From positions 1-64,000 of the forward strand of contig NZ_CABVPX010000002.1 in the NCBI RefSeq assembly GCF_902499125.1: 64,000 nt of DNA, given 5' to 3'. The position numbers were made by a program, and so were the translations under genes. Below are positions 8,351 to 18,824 of the stretch, piece after piece. This stretch comes from Burkholderia arboris. GTDB lineage: Bacteria > Pseudomonadota > Gammaproteobacteria > Burkholderiales > Burkholderiaceae. Numbering within the stretch: position 1 is the stretch's first letter; every line of letters starts with the position of its first letter. The notes under the pieces are model-generated. The model ran no database searches. It was given only the letters and a program-made list of their open reading frames with translations, and was not told the DNA's origin.

Positions 8351-10258
8351 ATGGTTTCGATACGCTTGCCTGACGGCTCAGTTCGACAATACGAGCATCC
8401 GGTGACAGTTGCCGAGGTTGCAGCCTCGATCGGTCCCGGCCTTGCAAAGGCTGCGCTTGGTGGCAAGCTCGATGGCGAGCTCGTTGACGCGTCGACGGTG
8501 ATCGACCGCGACGCATCGCTCGCGATCGTCACGGACAAGGATGCCGACGGTCTCGACATCATCCGTCACTCGACGGCGCACTTGCTCGCCTACGCGGTGA
8601 AGGAACTGTACCCGGATGCGCAGGTGACGATCGGCCCGGTGATCGACAACGGCTTCTATTACGACTTCTCGTACAACCGCCCGTTTACGCCCGAAGATCT
8701 GGAAAAGATCGAAAAGCGCATGCAGGAGATCGTGAAGAAGGACGAGCCCGTCACGCGCCGCGTCGTGTCGCGCGACGAGGCGGCCGGTTACTTCCGCAGC
8801 ATTGGCGAGAAGTACAAGGCCGAGATCATCGAATCGATTCCGCAAAGCGACGAAATCAAGCTGTACTCGCACGGCGGCTTTACCGACCTGTGCCGCGGCC
8901 CGCACGTGCCGTCCACCGGCAAGCTGAAGGTCTTCAAGCTGATGAAGGTCGCGGGTGCGTACTGGCGCGGCGATTCGAAGAACGAGCAGCTGCAGCGCAT
9001 CTACGGCACGGCCTGGACCAAGAAGGAAGACCAGGACCAGTACCTGCACATGCTCGAGGAAGCGGAAAAGCGCGACCACCGCAAGCTCGGCAAGCAGCTC
9101 GACCTGTTCCACATGCAGGAAGAGTCGCCGGGCATGGTGTTCTGGCATCCGAAGGGCTGGGCGCTGTGGCAGCAGGTCGAGCAGTACATGCGCCGCCGCG
9201 TGAACGACGCCGGCTACCTCGAGATCAAGACGCCGATGATCATGGACCGGTCGCTGTGGGAAGCGTCGGGCCACTGGCAGAACTACCGCGAGAACATGTT
9301 CACGACGGAGTCGGAGAAGCGCGACTACGCGATCAAGCCGATGAACTGCCCGGGCCACGTCCAGGTGTTCAAGCATGGTCTGCGTTCGTACCGCGATCTG
9401 CCGCTGCGTTACGCGGAGTTCGGCTCGTGTCACCGCAACGAGGCGTCGGGCGCGCTGCACGGCCTGATGCGCGTGCGCGGCTTCGTGCAGGACGATGCGC
9501 ACATCTTCTGTACGGAAGACCAGTTCATCTCGGAATCGATCGCGTTCAACACGCTGGCGATGAGCGTGTACAAGGATTTCGGTTTCGATCACATCGACAT
9601 CAAGCTGTCGTTGCGTCCGGAGCAGCGCGCGGGCACCGACGAGACGTGGGATCGCGCGGAGCAGGGCCTGCGCGACGCACTGACGGCCTGCGGCCTCACG
9701 TGGGAAGAGCTGCCGGGCGAAGGCGCGTTCTACGGCCCGAAGATCGAGTACCACATCAAGGATGCGCTCGGCCGTTCGTGGCAGTGCGGCACGCTGCAGC
9801 TCGACATGGTGCTGCCGGAGCGCCTCGGCGCCGAGTACGTGGCGGAGGACAACAGCCGCCGCCGGCCGGTGATGCTGCACCGCGCAATCGTCGGTTCGAT
9901 GGAGCGATTCCTCGGCATTTTGATCGAGCACCATGCTGGTGCAATGCCCGCCTGGCTCGCGCCGTTCCAGGCAATTGTGCTGAATATCGCCGAAAGTCAG
10001 GCCGAATATGCGCACTCTCTGGCCCAAACGTTGCAAAAACAAGGGGTTAGAGTGGCGGCCGATTTGCGCAACGAGAAGATTAGCTATAAAATACGCGAGC
10101 ACACGCTGGAAAAGGTGCCTTATCTCCTCGTCGTGGGCGATAAGGAGCGTGATGCGCAAACGGTAGCCGTGCGTGCCCGTGGCGGCGTCGATCTTGGCGT
10201 AATGCCGGTCGAAGCCTTCGTTGAGCGTCTGCAGGAAGACCTGCGCTCGTTCAAGTAA
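8351..10258 (+). CDS. thrS: Threonyl-tRNA synthetase
   Basis: 635 aa, the normal bacterial length. It charges tRNA-Thr. Domain order is TGS (residues 1-61, [18 protein letters not shown]), the editing domain N2 with zinc-like [11 protein letters not shown] (~74), the class II catalytic core (motif 2 [16 protein letters not shown]; zinc Cys in [10 protein letters not shown]) and a C-terminal anticodon-binding domain (~540-635). The start follows ggag with a 6-bp gap. It heads the thrS-infC-rpmI-rplT gene cluster found across bacteria. Confidence 0.98.
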   Translation: MVSIRLPDGSVRQYEHPVTVAEVAASIGPGLAKAALGGKLDGELVDASTVIDRDASLAIVTDKDADGLDIIRHSTAHLLAYAVKELYPDAQVTIGPVIDNGFYYDFSYNRPFTPEDLEKIEKRMQEIVKKDEPVTRRVVSRDEAAGYFRSIGEKYKAEIIESIPQSDEIKLYSHGGFTDLCRGPHVPSTGKLKVFKLMKVAGAYWRGDSKNEQLQRIYGTAWTKKEDQDQYLHMLEEAEKRDHRKLGKQLDLFHMQEESPGMVFWHPKGWALWQQVEQYMRRRVNDAGYLEIKTPMIMDRSLWEASGHWQNYRENMFTTESEKRDYAIKPMNCPGHVQVFKHGLRSYRDLPLRYAEFGSCHRNEASGALHGLMRVRGFVQDDAHIFCTEDQFISESIAFNTLAMSVYKDFGFDHIDIKLSLRPEQRAGTDETWDRAEQGLRDALTACGLTWEELPGEGAFYGPKIEYHIKDALGRSWQCGTLQLDMVLPERLGAEYVAEDNSRRRPVMLHRAIVGSMERFLGILIEHHAGAMPAWLAPFQAIVLNIAESQAEYAHSLAQTLQKQGVRVAADLRNEKISYKIREHTLEKVPYLLVVGDKERDAQTVAVRARGGVDLGVMPVEAFVERLQEDLRSFK

Positions 10259-10307
10259 CCGCCCTGGCAGCGCGGCTCGTTTTTTTAATTTTTAGAGGAA
10301 ACGTAAC

Positions 10308-10832
10308 ATCGCTACTGATAAGTCGTCGCACCGCATCAACGGTGAAATCACTGCGCCGGAAGTGCGCCTGGTCGGGATCGAGAACGAACCGCTCGGTATC
10401 GTAAAACTCGCTGATGCTTTCCGTAAATCGGAAGAACTGGATGTTGACCTGGTGGAAATCGCGCCGCAAGCGGTTCCCCCGGTTTGCCGTCTGATGGATT
10501 ACGGCAAGTTCAAGTACCAGGAATCGAAGAAGCAGCACGAAGCGAAGCTGAAGCAGAAGGTCATCCAGGTCAAGGAAGTCAAGTTCCGCCCGGGTACCGA
10601 TGACGGTGACTACAACGTCAAGCTCCGCAACCTCGTGCGCTTCCTCGAAGAGGGCGACAAGACGAAGATCACGTTGCGTTTCCGCGGCCGTGAAATGGCT
10701 CACCAGGAGATCGGTATGCGGATGCTTGAGCGTCTGCGCACGGATCTCGAGGAAGTCGGCCAGGTCGAGCAGATGCCGAAGATGGAAGGGCGCCAGATGA
10801 TCATGGTGCTCTCGCCGAAGAAAAAGAAGTAA
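10308..10832 (+). CDS. infC: Translation initiation factor IF-3, ATC start codon
   Basis: 174 aa if started at ATC 10308, which gives the conserved N-terminus [16 protein letters not shown]-3 binds the 30S subunit and checks the initiator codon. No ATG or GTG would give a full-length protein: the next usable codon (GTG at 10362) would delete the conserved beginning. A ribosome site agagga lies 9 bp upstream. In E. coli, infC uses ATT and IF-3 represses translation from its own rare start; an ATC start here fits the same autocontrol (inference). The protein has the usual N-domain, a lysine-rich linker ([18 protein letters not shown]) and the C-domain ending in LSPKKKK. Confidence 0.95.
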   Translation: MATDKSSHRINGEITAPEVRLVGIENEPLGIVKLADAFRKSEELDVDLVEIAPQAVPPVCRLMDYGKFKYQESKKQHEAKLKQKVIQVKEVKFRPGTDDGDYNVKLRNLVRFLEEGDKTKITLRFRGREMAHQEIGMRMLERLRTDLEEVGQVEQMPKMEGRQMIMVLSPKKKK

Positions 10833-11022
10833 CGGGCCCGCGCGCGTTGCGCGCTGGTTCGACAGTGGTTCGGCGCGTTGCCCGGTCAGGGCGGCGCGCC
10901 AACAATGACGGCGGCTGCGCAAGCGGCACGCCGTACACAAGTGGACTGGGTTTCGAAGGGCGGGTCAAGGGCGCAAGCCAACCGCACACCCATCGCCATC
11001 TAATAAACTGGAGTTGTTCGTC

Positions 11023-11220
11023 ATGCCTAAGATGAAGACCAAGAAGAGCGCTGCAAAGCGCTTCGTGGTGCGTCCGGGCGGTACCGTCAAGCGCGGTCAA
11101 GCCTTCAAGCGCCACATCCTGACCAAGAAAACCACGAAGAACAAGCGTCACCTGCGCGGCGCAACGGCAGTTCATGATTCCGATCTGAACTCCGTCCGCG
11201 CGATGCTGCCGTTCGCGTAA
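11023..11220 (+). CDS. rpmI: Ribosomal protein bL35
   Basis: 65 aa, highly basic, starting [14 protein letters not shown] as in nearly all bL35 proteins and containing [14 protein letters not shown] and KNKRHLRG. It is a 50S subunit protein. The ATG at 11023 follows ctggag. The 190-bp gap after infC has no gene; in other bacteria the equivalent leader is the target of L20 feedback, but I cannot confirm such a fold here. rplT follows after 30 bp. Confidence 0.98.
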
Positions 11221-11250
11221 CCCCTCAACTGATACTCTAAGGAGAGAAAC

Positions 11251-11610
11251 ATGCCTCGAGTCAAACGTGGGGTAACCGCACGGGCCCGCCACAAGAAGAT
11301 CATCAACCTGGCCAAGGGTTATCGCGGCCGCCGCAATAACGTCTACCGCATCGCCAAGCAAGCGGTGATGCGCGCTGGTCAGTACGCGTACCGCGACCGC
11401 CGCAACAAGAAGCGTGTGTTCCGCGCACTGTGGATCACGCGTATCAACGCGGCAGTTCGTCAGCACGACATGACCTACAGCGTGTTCATCAACGGCCTGA
11501 AGAAGGCGTCGATCGAACTCGACCGTAAGGTGCTGGCTGACATGGCGGTGTTCGACAAGGCTGCTTTTGCTGCGATCGTCAAGCAGGTGAAAGCCGCCGT
11601 TGCAGCCTAA
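11251..11610 (+). CDS. rplT: Ribosomal protein bL20
   Basis: 119 aa, the standard length. It begins [17 protein letters not shown] with the long basic N-terminal helix ([17 protein letters not shown]) that threads into 23S rRNA, and has the globular C-terminal half ([19 protein letters not shown]). It is required for 50S assembly and in E. coli represses its own operon. The start follows aaggagag. It is the last gene before a terminator at 11679-11702. Confidence 0.98.
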
Positions 11611-11678
11611 TTGCGAAATTAGCACTGCGTGGTTAGTTGCAGCGATGTTCCGGTAGTCTCGGCCGCTGCAGCGAAAAC

Positions 11679-11702
11679 GGGGCTCTTCCGAGCCCCTTTT
11701 TT
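11679..11702 (+). terminator. Intrinsic terminator after rplT, ahead of pheS
   Basis: Stem ggggctc/gagccc c (11679-11685 and 11690-11696) with loop ttcc and six T's. It lies 69 bp past rplT and 57 bp before pheS, so it either ends the ribosomal operon or attenuates pheST expression. I found no leader peptide rich in Phe. Confidence 0.88.
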
Positions 11703-11759
11703 GTTTGGTGGAGCAGTTTCGCTCGCCAAGACCGAATGACGTTGGAAATGATGGGATCT

Positions 11760-12773
11760 ATGGATCTGGACCAGATTGTCGCCGACGCGCAGCAGTCCTT
11801 CGAACAGGCTGCCGACATCACCACGCTCGAAAACGAGAAAGCACGATTTCTCGGCAAGTCGGGTGCGCTGACCGAGTTGCTGAAGGGCCTCGGCAAGCTC
11901 GATCCCGAAACGCGCAAGACCGAAGGCGCACGCATCAACGTCGTGAAGCAGCAGGTTGAAGCCGCGCTGACCGCCCGTCGCCAGGCACTGGCCGACGCGC
12001 TGCTGAATCAGCGCCTCACTGCCGAAGCGATCGACGTGACGCTGCCGGGCCGCGGCGCCGGCGCAGGCAGCCTGCACCCCGTGATGCGCACGTGGGAGCG
12101 GGTCGAACAGATTTTCGGCTCGATCGGTTTCGATGTGGCCGACGGCCCCGAAATCGAGACGGACTGGTACAACTTCACGTCGCTGAACAGCCCGGAGAAC
12201 CATCCGGCGCGTTCGATGCAGGACACCTTCTACGTCGAAGGCAAGGATGCCGACGGCCGCCAGCTGCTGCTGCGCACGCACACGAGCCCGATGCAGGTGC
12301 GTTACGCGCGCATGAACCGTCCGCCGATCAAGGTGATCGCGCCGGGCCGCACGTATCGCGTCGACAGCGATGCGACCCACTCGCCGATGTTCAATCAGGT
12401 CGAGGGGCTGTGGATCGACGAAAACATCAGCTTCGCCGACCTCAAGGGCGTCTATACCGACTTCCTGAAAAAATTCTTCGAGCGCGACGACATCCTCGTG
12501 CGCTTCCGTCCGTCGTATTTCCCGTTCACGGAACCGTCGGCCGAGATCGACATGATGTTCGAGCAAGGCAAGAACGCGGGCAAGTGGCTCGAGATCTCCG
12601 GCTCGGGGCAGGTGCATCCGACCGTGATCCGCAACATGGGCCTCGATCCCGAGCGCTACATCGGCTTCGCGTTCGGCAGTGGCCTCGAGCGTCTGACGAT
12701 GCTGCGCTACGGCGTCCAGGATCTCCGGCTGTTCTTCGAGAACGACCTGCGTTTCCTGCGCCAGTTCGCATAA
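11760..12773 (+). CDS. pheS: Phenylalanyl-tRNA synthetase alpha subunit
   Basis: 337 aa from the ATG that gives [19 protein letters not shown], the start usual for Burkholderia PheS; in-frame ATGs at 11736, 11748 and 11751 would add up to eight residues. The N-terminal coiled coil (residues ~1-90) binds tRNA-Phe, and the C-terminal class II catalytic domain follows (motif 2 region [15 protein letters not shown]; motif 3 [14 protein letters not shown]). It forms an alpha2-beta2 enzyme with PheT, encoded 96 bp downstream. Confidence 0.97.
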   Translation: MDLDQIVADAQQSFEQAADITTLENEKARFLGKSGALTELLKGLGKLDPETRKTEGARINVVKQQVEAALTARRQALADALLNQRLTAEAIDVTLPGRGAGAGSLHPVMRTWERVEQIFGSIGFDVADGPEIETDWYNFTSLNSPENHPARSMQDTFYVEGKDADGRQLLLRTHTSPMQVRYARMNRPPIKVIAPGRTYRVDSDATHSPMFNQVEGLWIDENISFADLKGVYTDFLKKFFERDDILVRFRPSYFPFTEPSAEIDMMFEQGKNAGKWLEISGSGQVHPTVIRNMGLDPERYIGFAFGSGLERLTMLRYGVQDLRLFFENDLRFLRQFA

Positions 12774-12869
12774 CGCCGCTCGCCGCGCCGACCTGTGCCC
12801 GCGCACGCCCCGACGGACGATCCGACGGGGCCCGGGCGTCGATCTAACCTGTTTCGAACGTAGACATCC

Positions 12870-15299
12870 ATGCAATTCCCTGAATCCTGGTTGAGAACCT
12901 TTGTCGACCCGCAGCTGACGACCGACGAACTGTCGCACGCGCTGACGATGGCGGGGCTCGAAGTCGAATCGCTGAGCAAGGCTGCGCCGCCGACGTCGAA
13001 GATCGTCGTTGGCCGCGTGCTCGAAGTCGTCAAGCATCCGGATGCGGACAAGCTCAATGTCTGCCAGGTCGACGCCGGTACCGGCGCGACGCTGAACATC
13101 GTCTGCGGTGCGCCGAACGTGGCGCCCGGCATCAAGGTGCCGGTCGCGCTGGTCGGTGCGGAACTGCCGCCGGCGGAAGAGGGCGGCAAGCCGTTCGCGA
13201 TCAAGCTGTCGAAGCTGCGCGGCGTGGAGAGCCAGGGGATGCTGTGCTCGGCGCGCGAGCTGAAGCTGTCCGAGGATCACAGCGGCCTGCTGATCCTGCC
13301 GGAAGCCACGCCGGTCGGCCAGGACATCCGCGAGACGCTCAATCTCGACGACACGGTCTTCGAAATCAAGCTGACGCCGAACAAGGCCGACTGCCTGTCC
13401 GTGTTCGGTATCGCGCGCGAGACGGCCGCGATCACCGGCGCGCCGCTGACGCCGGTCGACATCCGCCCGGTGCGCGTCGAGCTCGACGAAACGTTGCCGG
13501 TGCGCATCGCCGCGCCGGATCTGTGCGGCCGTTTCTCGGGTCGCGTGATCCGCGGCGTGAACGCGCACGCGAAGACGCCGCAGTGGATGGTCGAGCGCCT
13601 CGAGCGTTCGGGCCAGCGCAGCGTGTCCGCGCTCGTCGACATCTCGAACTACGTGATGTTCGAGCTCGGCCGCCCGTCGCACGTGTTCGATCTCGACAAG
13701 ATCCACGGCGGCATCGAGGTGCGCTGGGGCAAGCGCGGCGAATCGCTGAAGCTGCTCAACGGCAACACGGTCGAACTCGACGAAACGGTCGGCGTGATTT
13801 CGGATGACCGCCAGGTCGAGAGCCTGGCCGGCATCATGGGCGGCGACAGCACGGCCGTCACGCTCGACACGACCAACATCTATCTCGAAGCTGCGTTCTG
13901 GTGGCCGGACAGCATCCGCGGCCGCGCGCGCAAGTACAACTTCTCGACCGATGCGGCGCATCGCTTCGAGCGCGGCGTCGACTACGCGACGACCGTCGAG
14001 CACGTCGAGCGCATCACGCAACTGATTCTCGAGATCTGCGGCGGCAAGGCAGGCCCGGTCGACGATCAGTCGGTGAACCTGCCGCAGCGTGCGCCGGTGA
14101 AGATGCGCGTGTCGCGCGCGAACCGCATCATCGGCGTGAAGATCGGCGCCGACGAGATCGCCAGCATCTTCACGCGCCTCGGCCTGCCGTTCGAGCGTGA
14201 AGACGACGCATTCCTCGTCACGCCGCCGTCGCACCGCTTCGACATCGAGATCGAGGAAGACCTGATCGAGGAAGTGGCGCGCATCTACGGTTTCGAAAAG
14301 ATCCCGGCGCGTCCGCCGGTCGCGACGAGCGAAATGCGCGCGACCAACGAGACGCGGCGCTCGATCCACGACATCCGTCACGCGCTTGCCGCGCGCGACT
14401 ACGCGGAAACCGTCAACTTCAGCTTCGTCGATGCGGAGTGGGAGCGCGATTTCGCGGGCAACGACAACCCGATCCGGCTGCTGAACCCGATCGCGAGCCA
14501 GCTTTCGGTGATGCGCACGACGCTGTTCGGCAGCCTGATCGCCGTGCTGCGCCACAACCTCAATCGCCGCGCCGATCGCGTGCGCGTGTTCGAATCGGGC
14601 CGCGTGTTCCTCACGGATTCGTCGGTGAAGGCCGGCGAACTGGCGGTCGAAGGTCATGCGCAGCCGAAGCGTGTCGGCGCGCTGGCGTACGGTCCGGCAG
14701 TCGACGAGCAGTGGGGTGTCGCCACCCGCGCGGTCGATTTCTTCGACGTGAAGGGCGATCTCGAGGCGCTGCTTGCGCCGGCGGCCGCACGCTTCGTGAA
14801 GGCTGAGCATCCGGCCCTTCATCCGGGCCGCAGCGCACGCATCGAGGTCGATGGCCGTGCGGTCGGCTGGATCGGCGAACTGCATCCGCGCCTGATGCAG
14901 AAGTACGAGCTGCCGCACGCACCGGTGATGTTCGAAATCGACGCGGACGCGCTGATCGCGCGTGCGCTGCCGGCACCGACCGACGTGTCGAAATTCCCGC
15001 CGGTGCGTCGCGATATCGCCGTTGTCGTCGATCAGGCGGTCGAGGTTCAGGCACTTTTCGACGAAATGAAGAAGGCGCTTGCCGAAGAGGCCTGCCGATT
15101 CGTTCAGAAGGTTGTACTCTTCGACGAATTTCGTGCAAAATCAAATACTTCCGGTGGTCTTGCCGCGAACGAGAAGAGCCTTGCCTTCCGCGTGACGCTG
15201 CAGGATGCGGCTGGCACGCTACAGGACGAGGTCGTCGATCAGGCGATCCAGACGCTGGTCGAGCGGATGGCTCGTGCTGGTGCGCGCCTGCGCGGCTAA
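12870..15299 (+). CDS. pheT: Phenylalanyl-tRNA synthetase beta subunit
   Basis: 809 aa, a normal length. Domain order is an EMAP-II-like tRNA-binding fold (residues ~40-150, [13 protein letters not shown]), the B3/B4 editing domain (~215-390), B5 domains (~400-480), a catalytic-like core without its own active site (~490-700) and a ferredoxin-like anticodon-binding domain ([14 protein letters not shown] onward to the C-terminus). It edits mischarged Tyr-tRNA-Phe. It is co-transcribed with pheS; ihfA follows, as in many proteobacteria. Confidence 0.97.
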   Translation: MQFPESWLRTFVDPQLTTDELSHALTMAGLEVESLSKAAPPTSKIVVGRVLEVVKHPDADKLNVCQVDAGTGATLNIVCGAPNVAPGIKVPVALVGAELPPAEEGGKPFAIKLSKLRGVESQGMLCSARELKLSEDHSGLLILPEATPVGQDIRETLNLDDTVFEIKLTPNKADCLSVFGIARETAAITGAPLTPVDIRPVRVELDETLPVRIAAPDLCGRFSGRVIRGVNAHAKTPQWMVERLERSGQRSVSALVDISNYVMFELGRPSHVFDLDKIHGGIEVRWGKRGESLKLLNGNTVELDETVGVISDDRQVESLAGIMGGDSTAVTLDTTNIYLEAAFWWPDSIRGRARKYNFSTDAAHRFERGVDYATTVEHVERITQLILEICGGKAGPVDDQSVNLPQRAPVKMRVSRANRIIGVKIGADEIASIFTRLGLPFEREDDAFLVTPPSHRFDIEIEEDLIEEVARIYGFEKIPARPPVATSEMRATNETRRSIHDIRHALAARDYAETVNFSFVDAEWERDFAGNDNPIRLLNPIASQLSVMRTTLFGSLIAVLRHNLNRRADRVRVFESGRVFLTDSSVKAGELAVEGHAQPKRVGALAYGPAVDEQWGVATRAVDFFDVKGDLEALLAPAAARFVKAEHPALHPGRSARIEVDGRAVGWIGELHPRLMQKYELPHAPVMFEIDADALIARALPAPTDVSKFPPVRRDIAVVVDQAVEVQALFDEMKKALAEEACRFVQKVVLFDEFRAKSNTSGGLAANEKSLAFRVTLQDAAGTLQDEVVDQAIQTLVERMARAGARLRG

Positions 15300-15308
15300 G
15301 GAGAGGAT

Positions 15309-15330
15309 CCGCCCGTTCGCGGGCGGCTTT
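15309..15330 (+). terminator. Weak terminator or attenuator between pheT and ihfA
   Basis: A 7-bp stem ccgcccg/cgggcgg (15309-15315, 15320-15326) with loop ttcg and a short ctttt tail. It probably lets some transcription through to ihfA. Confidence 0.6.
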
Positions 15331-15362
15331 TCCCCATCGTAAGTTTTGATTCAACGCGCTGT

Positions 15363-15758
15363 ATGGCAGATATGAACGACATGACCTCGAGTGAATTCGA
15401 AGCCCTCCTGACGGCGCAACGCAGCGCCATGAACCGCGACGCTTCGGCGCCGGCGTCCACCGAGACGCCCACGCTGACGAAGGCGGAGCTGGCGGAGCTG
15501 CTGTTCGACAGCGTCGGGCTGAACAAGCGTGAAGCGAAGGACATGGTCGAGGCGTTTTTCGAGGTGATCCGCGACGCGCTCGAGAATGGCGAAAGCGTCA
15601 AGCTGTCGGGCTTCGGCAACTTCCAGTTGCGCGACAAGCCGCAGCGTCCGGGCCGCAATCCGAAGACGGGCGAGGCGATTCCGATCGCGGCCCGCCGGGT
15701 GGTAACCTTCCACGCGAGCCAGAAACTGAAGGCACTGGTCGAAAACGGCACGGAGTAA
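15363..15758 (+). CDS. ihfA: Integration host factor alpha subunit, N-terminally extended
   Basis: 131 aa against ~100 in E. coli. The extra ~35 residues at the N-terminus ([16 protein letters not shown], then an Ala/Ser/Thr stretch) are typical of beta-proteobacterial IhfA. The core begins at [18 protein letters not shown] and includes the DNA-intercalating beta-arm around the conserved proline ([17 protein letters not shown]). IHF bends DNA and supports sigma-54 promoters and recombination. Its position after pheST is classical. The start could be 15363 or the ATG at 15372; neither has a clear ribosome site. Confidence 0.96.
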   Translation: MADMNDMTSSEFEALLTAQRSAMNRDASAPASTETPTLTKAELAELLFDSVGLNKREAKDMVEAFFEVIRDALENGESVKLSGFGNFQLRDKPQRPGRNPKTGEAIPIAARRVVTFHASQKLKALVENGTE

Positions 15759-15819
15759 GCTCCTCGCGCTGATGCCCCCGCGCGGCCGCCGCGCACCCTT
15801 TACCGACGGTTAACCGACG

Positions 15820-16236
15820 ATGACCACTACGGTTGAGAAAGTCGTCTTGCCTCCGATTCCCGCGAAGCGCTACTTCACGATCGGTGAAGTCAGCGAACTG
15901 TGCGGGGTCAAGCCGCATGTGCTGCGTTACTGGGAACAGGAATTCACTCAGCTGCGGCCGGTGAAGCGGCGCGGCAATCGCCGGTATTACCAGCATCACG
16001 AGGTCCTGCTGATCCGGCGGATTCGCGAGTTGTTGTACGAGCAGGGGTTCACGATCAACGGTGCGCGCAACCGGCTCGATTCGCCGGGAGGCCAGCGGGC
16101 CGCGGCAGAGCGGGTCGAGCCCGACGGGCAGGCTGCCGTCGATACGCGTGTGCCGGGCAAGCCGGGCACAACCGTCGACGTCATTGCGTTGCGGCAGGCG
16201 TTGCTCGACGTGCTCGACGGACTGAAGCACGACTGA
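15820..16236 (+). CDS. MerR-family transcriptional regulator
   Basis: 138 aa. The N-terminal winged helix-turn-helix (YFTIGEVSELCGVKPHVLRY, residues ~13-32) and the recognition wing (RRGNRRYYQHHEVLLIRRI) are clear MerR features. The C-terminal half is short and has no cysteine cluster, so it is not a metal sensor; it resembles the MlrA/YcgE-like proteins usually found next to ihfA in beta-proteobacteria. Its regulon is unknown. It is co-directional with ihfA, 61 bp apart, and followed by a strong terminator. Confidence 0.9.
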   Translation: MTTTVEKVVLPPIPAKRYFTIGEVSELCGVKPHVLRYWEQEFTQLRPVKRRGNRRYYQHHEVLLIRRIRELLYEQGFTINGARNRLDSPGGQRAAAERVEPDGQAAVDTRVPGKPGTTVDVIALRQALLDVLDGLKHD

Positions 16237-16265
16237 GCGCGCAGCGCGAACGAGATGCATGGAAA

Positions 16266-16298
16266 AGCCCGGTTGGCAGTGCGCCACCGGGCTTTTTT
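16266..16298. terminator. Terminator after the MerR gene
   Basis: Stem agcccggt/accgggct (16266-16273, 16286-16293) with six T's on the plus side and AAAA on the other, so it can also serve the convergent lipoprotein gene that ends at 16320. Confidence 0.85.
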
Positions 16299-16319
16299 CA
16301 TGCGGGCCGCACACGATGA

Positions 16320-18530
16320 TCAGCGCGACGCGAGCGGATTCTTCTGTCCCATGTCGACGACCAGCGTGCCGTCCGGCAGCATCCGCACCGAGCCTTGCGC
16401 GACCTGGCTGCGGTAGCCGTATAGGTCGAAACGCATCGGGCCGGCCTCGGCCGTATTCCGGATCAGTGCGCGCACGTTCAGTTCGAGCACGTTGAACATC
16501 TTCATGTCGCCGCCTTCCATCCACATGTAGCTCGGTGCATCGATCTGCGGCGGCTTCGTTGCGGGCGCGCCCGCCGCGCGCCGGAACGTGAGGCGCAGTC
16601 CGTCGCGTTCGACCGTCGCCTGCCCGAGCTTGCCGTTCAGCATCGGCGGCGGGAACACGGTGTACTGGTCGAGCACGAGCGTGTCGCCGCGCAGTTCCGC
16701 GCCGCGCCGCTGCAGCGGCGTCAGCGACGCGAGCTCGATGCCGAGCGAGCGCAAGAGCTTCGCCTGCGGAATGCCGAGCACCGCCACCTGCGACGGCTTG
16801 AACGCGAGGTGGCGGTCGTCGAGCACCGTCAGCGAGCCCTTCATGTCGGTCGGCAGCCAGACCCCCGGCACGTGATTCCACAGCTTGATGCCGCCCTGGA
16901 CGCGCAGGTTAGGGCCATCCGCGCTCAGTTGCAGATCGTTCAGTGAGCGCGGCGAGTAGTCGAGCAGGTAGTTGTTGAACAGCGCCGACATCGCCTTCCA
17001 CGACTCAACGACCGTGCCGCCGAGTATGCGAATGTCGTACTGGTTCGGATCGTCGAGATCGACGGGCTCGCCGGGCCGCTTCGACACGAGTTCGACGTCG
17101 AGATCCTCGACATGAAAGCCGATATCGCCGGACAGGTTGAAGTCGACGTTGCGCAGATGGATCGTCGGATTGCGGTTCGACACGTGCCGTTCGTTGAACG
17201 GGGGGGGCGACGTGCGCCGCATCGCGACCTTCTGCATGCCGGGTCGCACGGCGTCCGCCGCGAGCGCGTAGGCTTCCCAGTGCTGGCGCACGTCGCGCAG
17301 CGTCGTCTGCTGCGCGGCGAGGAAGCTGTCGTTCAGGCGCGCCCCCGCATTGCCGAGCAGTGCGCCGCTGGCCGGGCCCGTGTACGAAGGCATCCGGATC
17401 GCCATCGCGCCGCTTTCGTCGAAATTGAAGTAGCCGGCCGACACCTGGTCGCGATAGTGATACAGGTCGAACACGAACGTCTGGTCGCGCTTCGACGGAT
17501 CGACCGGACCGATCAGGATGTCCGCGTTCATCGGCATCGAGCGCATGAACTTCACGTCGCCGCCGCGGATGTACATCGCCTGCTGCGGCGCGTTCGCGGG
17601 CATCGCGAAGCCGGCATGCGTACCGTCGTCGAGCTTCAGGTCGAGGCCGGCTGGCGTTACGCGCAGCGCTGTGATCGTGAGCTTCAGGCGCGGCGGCGGC
17701 ATCAGCTTGTCGACCGCCATCACGAGATCGTCGCCGGCGAGCTGCGCGATCGGCGTCTGGACCTTCAGCAGGTCGGCCATTTTCACGTTGGCCGCGCGCA
17801 TCACCGGCTGCGCGTTGATGCCCGACACGCGCACGCCGGTCGGGTGGAACACGAGCTGGCTGCCGTCGCGGATCGTGAGCGTGCCGGTCAGCGAGAACGG
17901 CACCCAGCCGTCGCGCTGCATCTCGCCTTGCAGGTGGATCACGCCGTCGCCGGCCGAGACGGCCAGCTTGCGCAGCGGCGCGTTGCGGTAGCCGAAGATG
18001 TAGGTGTTGAAGAGGGCGGTCAGCTTCGCGTTGTCGAGCGTGACCGTGCCTTCGTGCACGTCGATCTGGAAGCTCGTCGGATCGTCGAATACGATGGGCG
18101 CGCCGGCCTGCGTCGGCACGAGCGTGGCCGACAGCTGATGGATGAAGAAGCCGAGGTTGTTGACGATGCGGAAATCGACGTCGCGCAGGAACGTCATCGC
18201 ACCGTTCTGGCCGGAGTCGCGCAGCGTGAACGGGCGCGGTTGCGTGAGGCTGATCGATGCGAGCGACGGCACGGTGCGCGCGACCTGCTGCTCGCGTGCG
18301 AGGCGTTCGGCCTTGGTGCGTTCGATCTTCGTCGACGCGGCCGGCGGGTTGCCGTCGCGCTGCGCGGCCGATTCCGCACAGCCTGCGCAGAGCAGCGCGA
18401 GCGCCAGTGCGCCGCAGCCGAACACGCGGGATGGCGAGTGCGACACCGGACCGGGCGTGCGCCGCAGGCCGGAAAACCAGTTGAAAATTGCCAAAGGCGA
18501 GCGATGGCCGCGCCGGACCGCATTCCGCAT
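16320..18530 (-). CDS. Large lipoprotein with two tandem copies of the same domain
   Basis: 736 aa, family not recognised. The N-terminus has a basic region, a hydrophobic core (GALALALLCAGC) and a lipobox with Cys51, so it is probably an outer-membrane or periplasmic lipoprotein. Two halves align with each other: residues ~112-330 (FLRDVDFRIVNNLGFFIHQL) and ~455-690 (HLRNVDFNLSGDIGFHVEDL) share the order NVDF - G-F - ALFN-Y - GxxxxxG - PSQV/PTGVRV - GI, and each ends with MxxxGGD-K then DLY-YR-QV. The repeats suggest an internal duplication of a beta-rich lipid- or polymer-binding module. Start 18530 is chosen for ggagac 7 bp upstream. A terminator is shared with the MerR gene. Confidence 0.8.
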   Translation of the reverse strand: MRNAVRRGHRSPLAIFNWFSGLRRTPGPVSHSPSRVFGCGALALALLCAGCAESAAQRDGNPPAASTKIERTKAERLAREQQVARTVPSLASISLTQPRPFTLRDSGQNGAMTFLRDVDFRIVNNLGFFIHQLSATLVPTQAGAPIVFDDPTSFQIDVHEGTVTLDNAKLTALFNTYIFGYRNAPLRKLAVSAGDGVIHLQGEMQRDGWVPFSLTGTLTIRDGSQLVFHPTGVRVSGINAQPVMRAANVKMADLLKVQTPIAQLAGDDLVMAVDKLMPPPRLKLTITALRVTPAGLDLKLDDGTHAGFAMPANAPQQAMYIRGGDVKFMRSMPMNADILIGPVDPSKRDQTFVFDLYHYRDQVSAGYFNFDESGAMAIRMPSYTGPASGALLGNAGARLNDSFLAAQQTTLRDVRQHWEAYALAADAVRPGMQKVAMRRTSPPPFNERHVSNRNPTIHLRNVDFNLSGDIGFHVEDLDVELVSKRPGEPVDLDDPNQYDIRILGGTVVESWKAMSALFNNYLLDYSPRSLNDLQLSADGPNLRVQGGIKLWNHVPGVWLPTDMKGSLTVLDDRHLAFKPSQVAVLGIPQAKLLRSLGIELASLTPLQRRGAELRGDTLVLDQYTVFPPPMLNGKLGQATVERDGLRLTFRRAAGAPATKPPQIDAPSYMWMEGGDMKMFNVLELNVRALIRNTAEAGPMRFDLYGYRSQVAQGSVRMLPDGTLVVDMGQKNPLASR

Positions 18531-18762
18531 CGTCTGTCTCCATGTCTTGTCGTGATCGACGGCGGCGCGCGCCACTGCACGGCGCGAGCGTCGATGCCGT
18601 GCAGTGTGTCATAGCGCGCTAGAGCGGCGTTACCAAACAATGGACGCCTGGGCGGGGCGTGCCGGCGGGCTGCGGGACAATGGATTCGGGAGGGACGGAC
18701 GGCCGGTTCAAACGGTCGTTTGGTTTGTGCGGGGGCACCGGCCCGCGTCATTCGAGGCGGCG

Positions 18763-18801
18763 GTGAAACCCGCGACCGGCCTTGGCCGGCGCGGATTTCA
18801 C
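18763..18801. other. Long imperfect palindrome downstream of the phosphatase gene
   Basis: A 39-nt hairpin with arms gtgaaa-ccgc-ccggcc and ggccgg-gcgg-tttcac and a tiny loop. It sits 24 bp beyond the stop of the minus-strand phosphatase gene. There is no T-tract, so it may be a 3' stabilising hairpin or a REP-like element. Confidence 0.55.
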
Positions 18802-18824
18802 CGGATGCGCGGCGTGGCGGCCGG

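Noticed and set aside
10362..10364. GTG start for infC
   Set aside because: It would remove conserved N-terminal residues (HRINGEI) of IF-3.
11619..14918. Antisense open frame of ~1100 codons across pheS-pheT
   Set aside because: It is a G+C-driven shadow of pheST: Arg/His/Asp-rich, no recognisable domain, no ribosome site; the plus-strand genes are certain.
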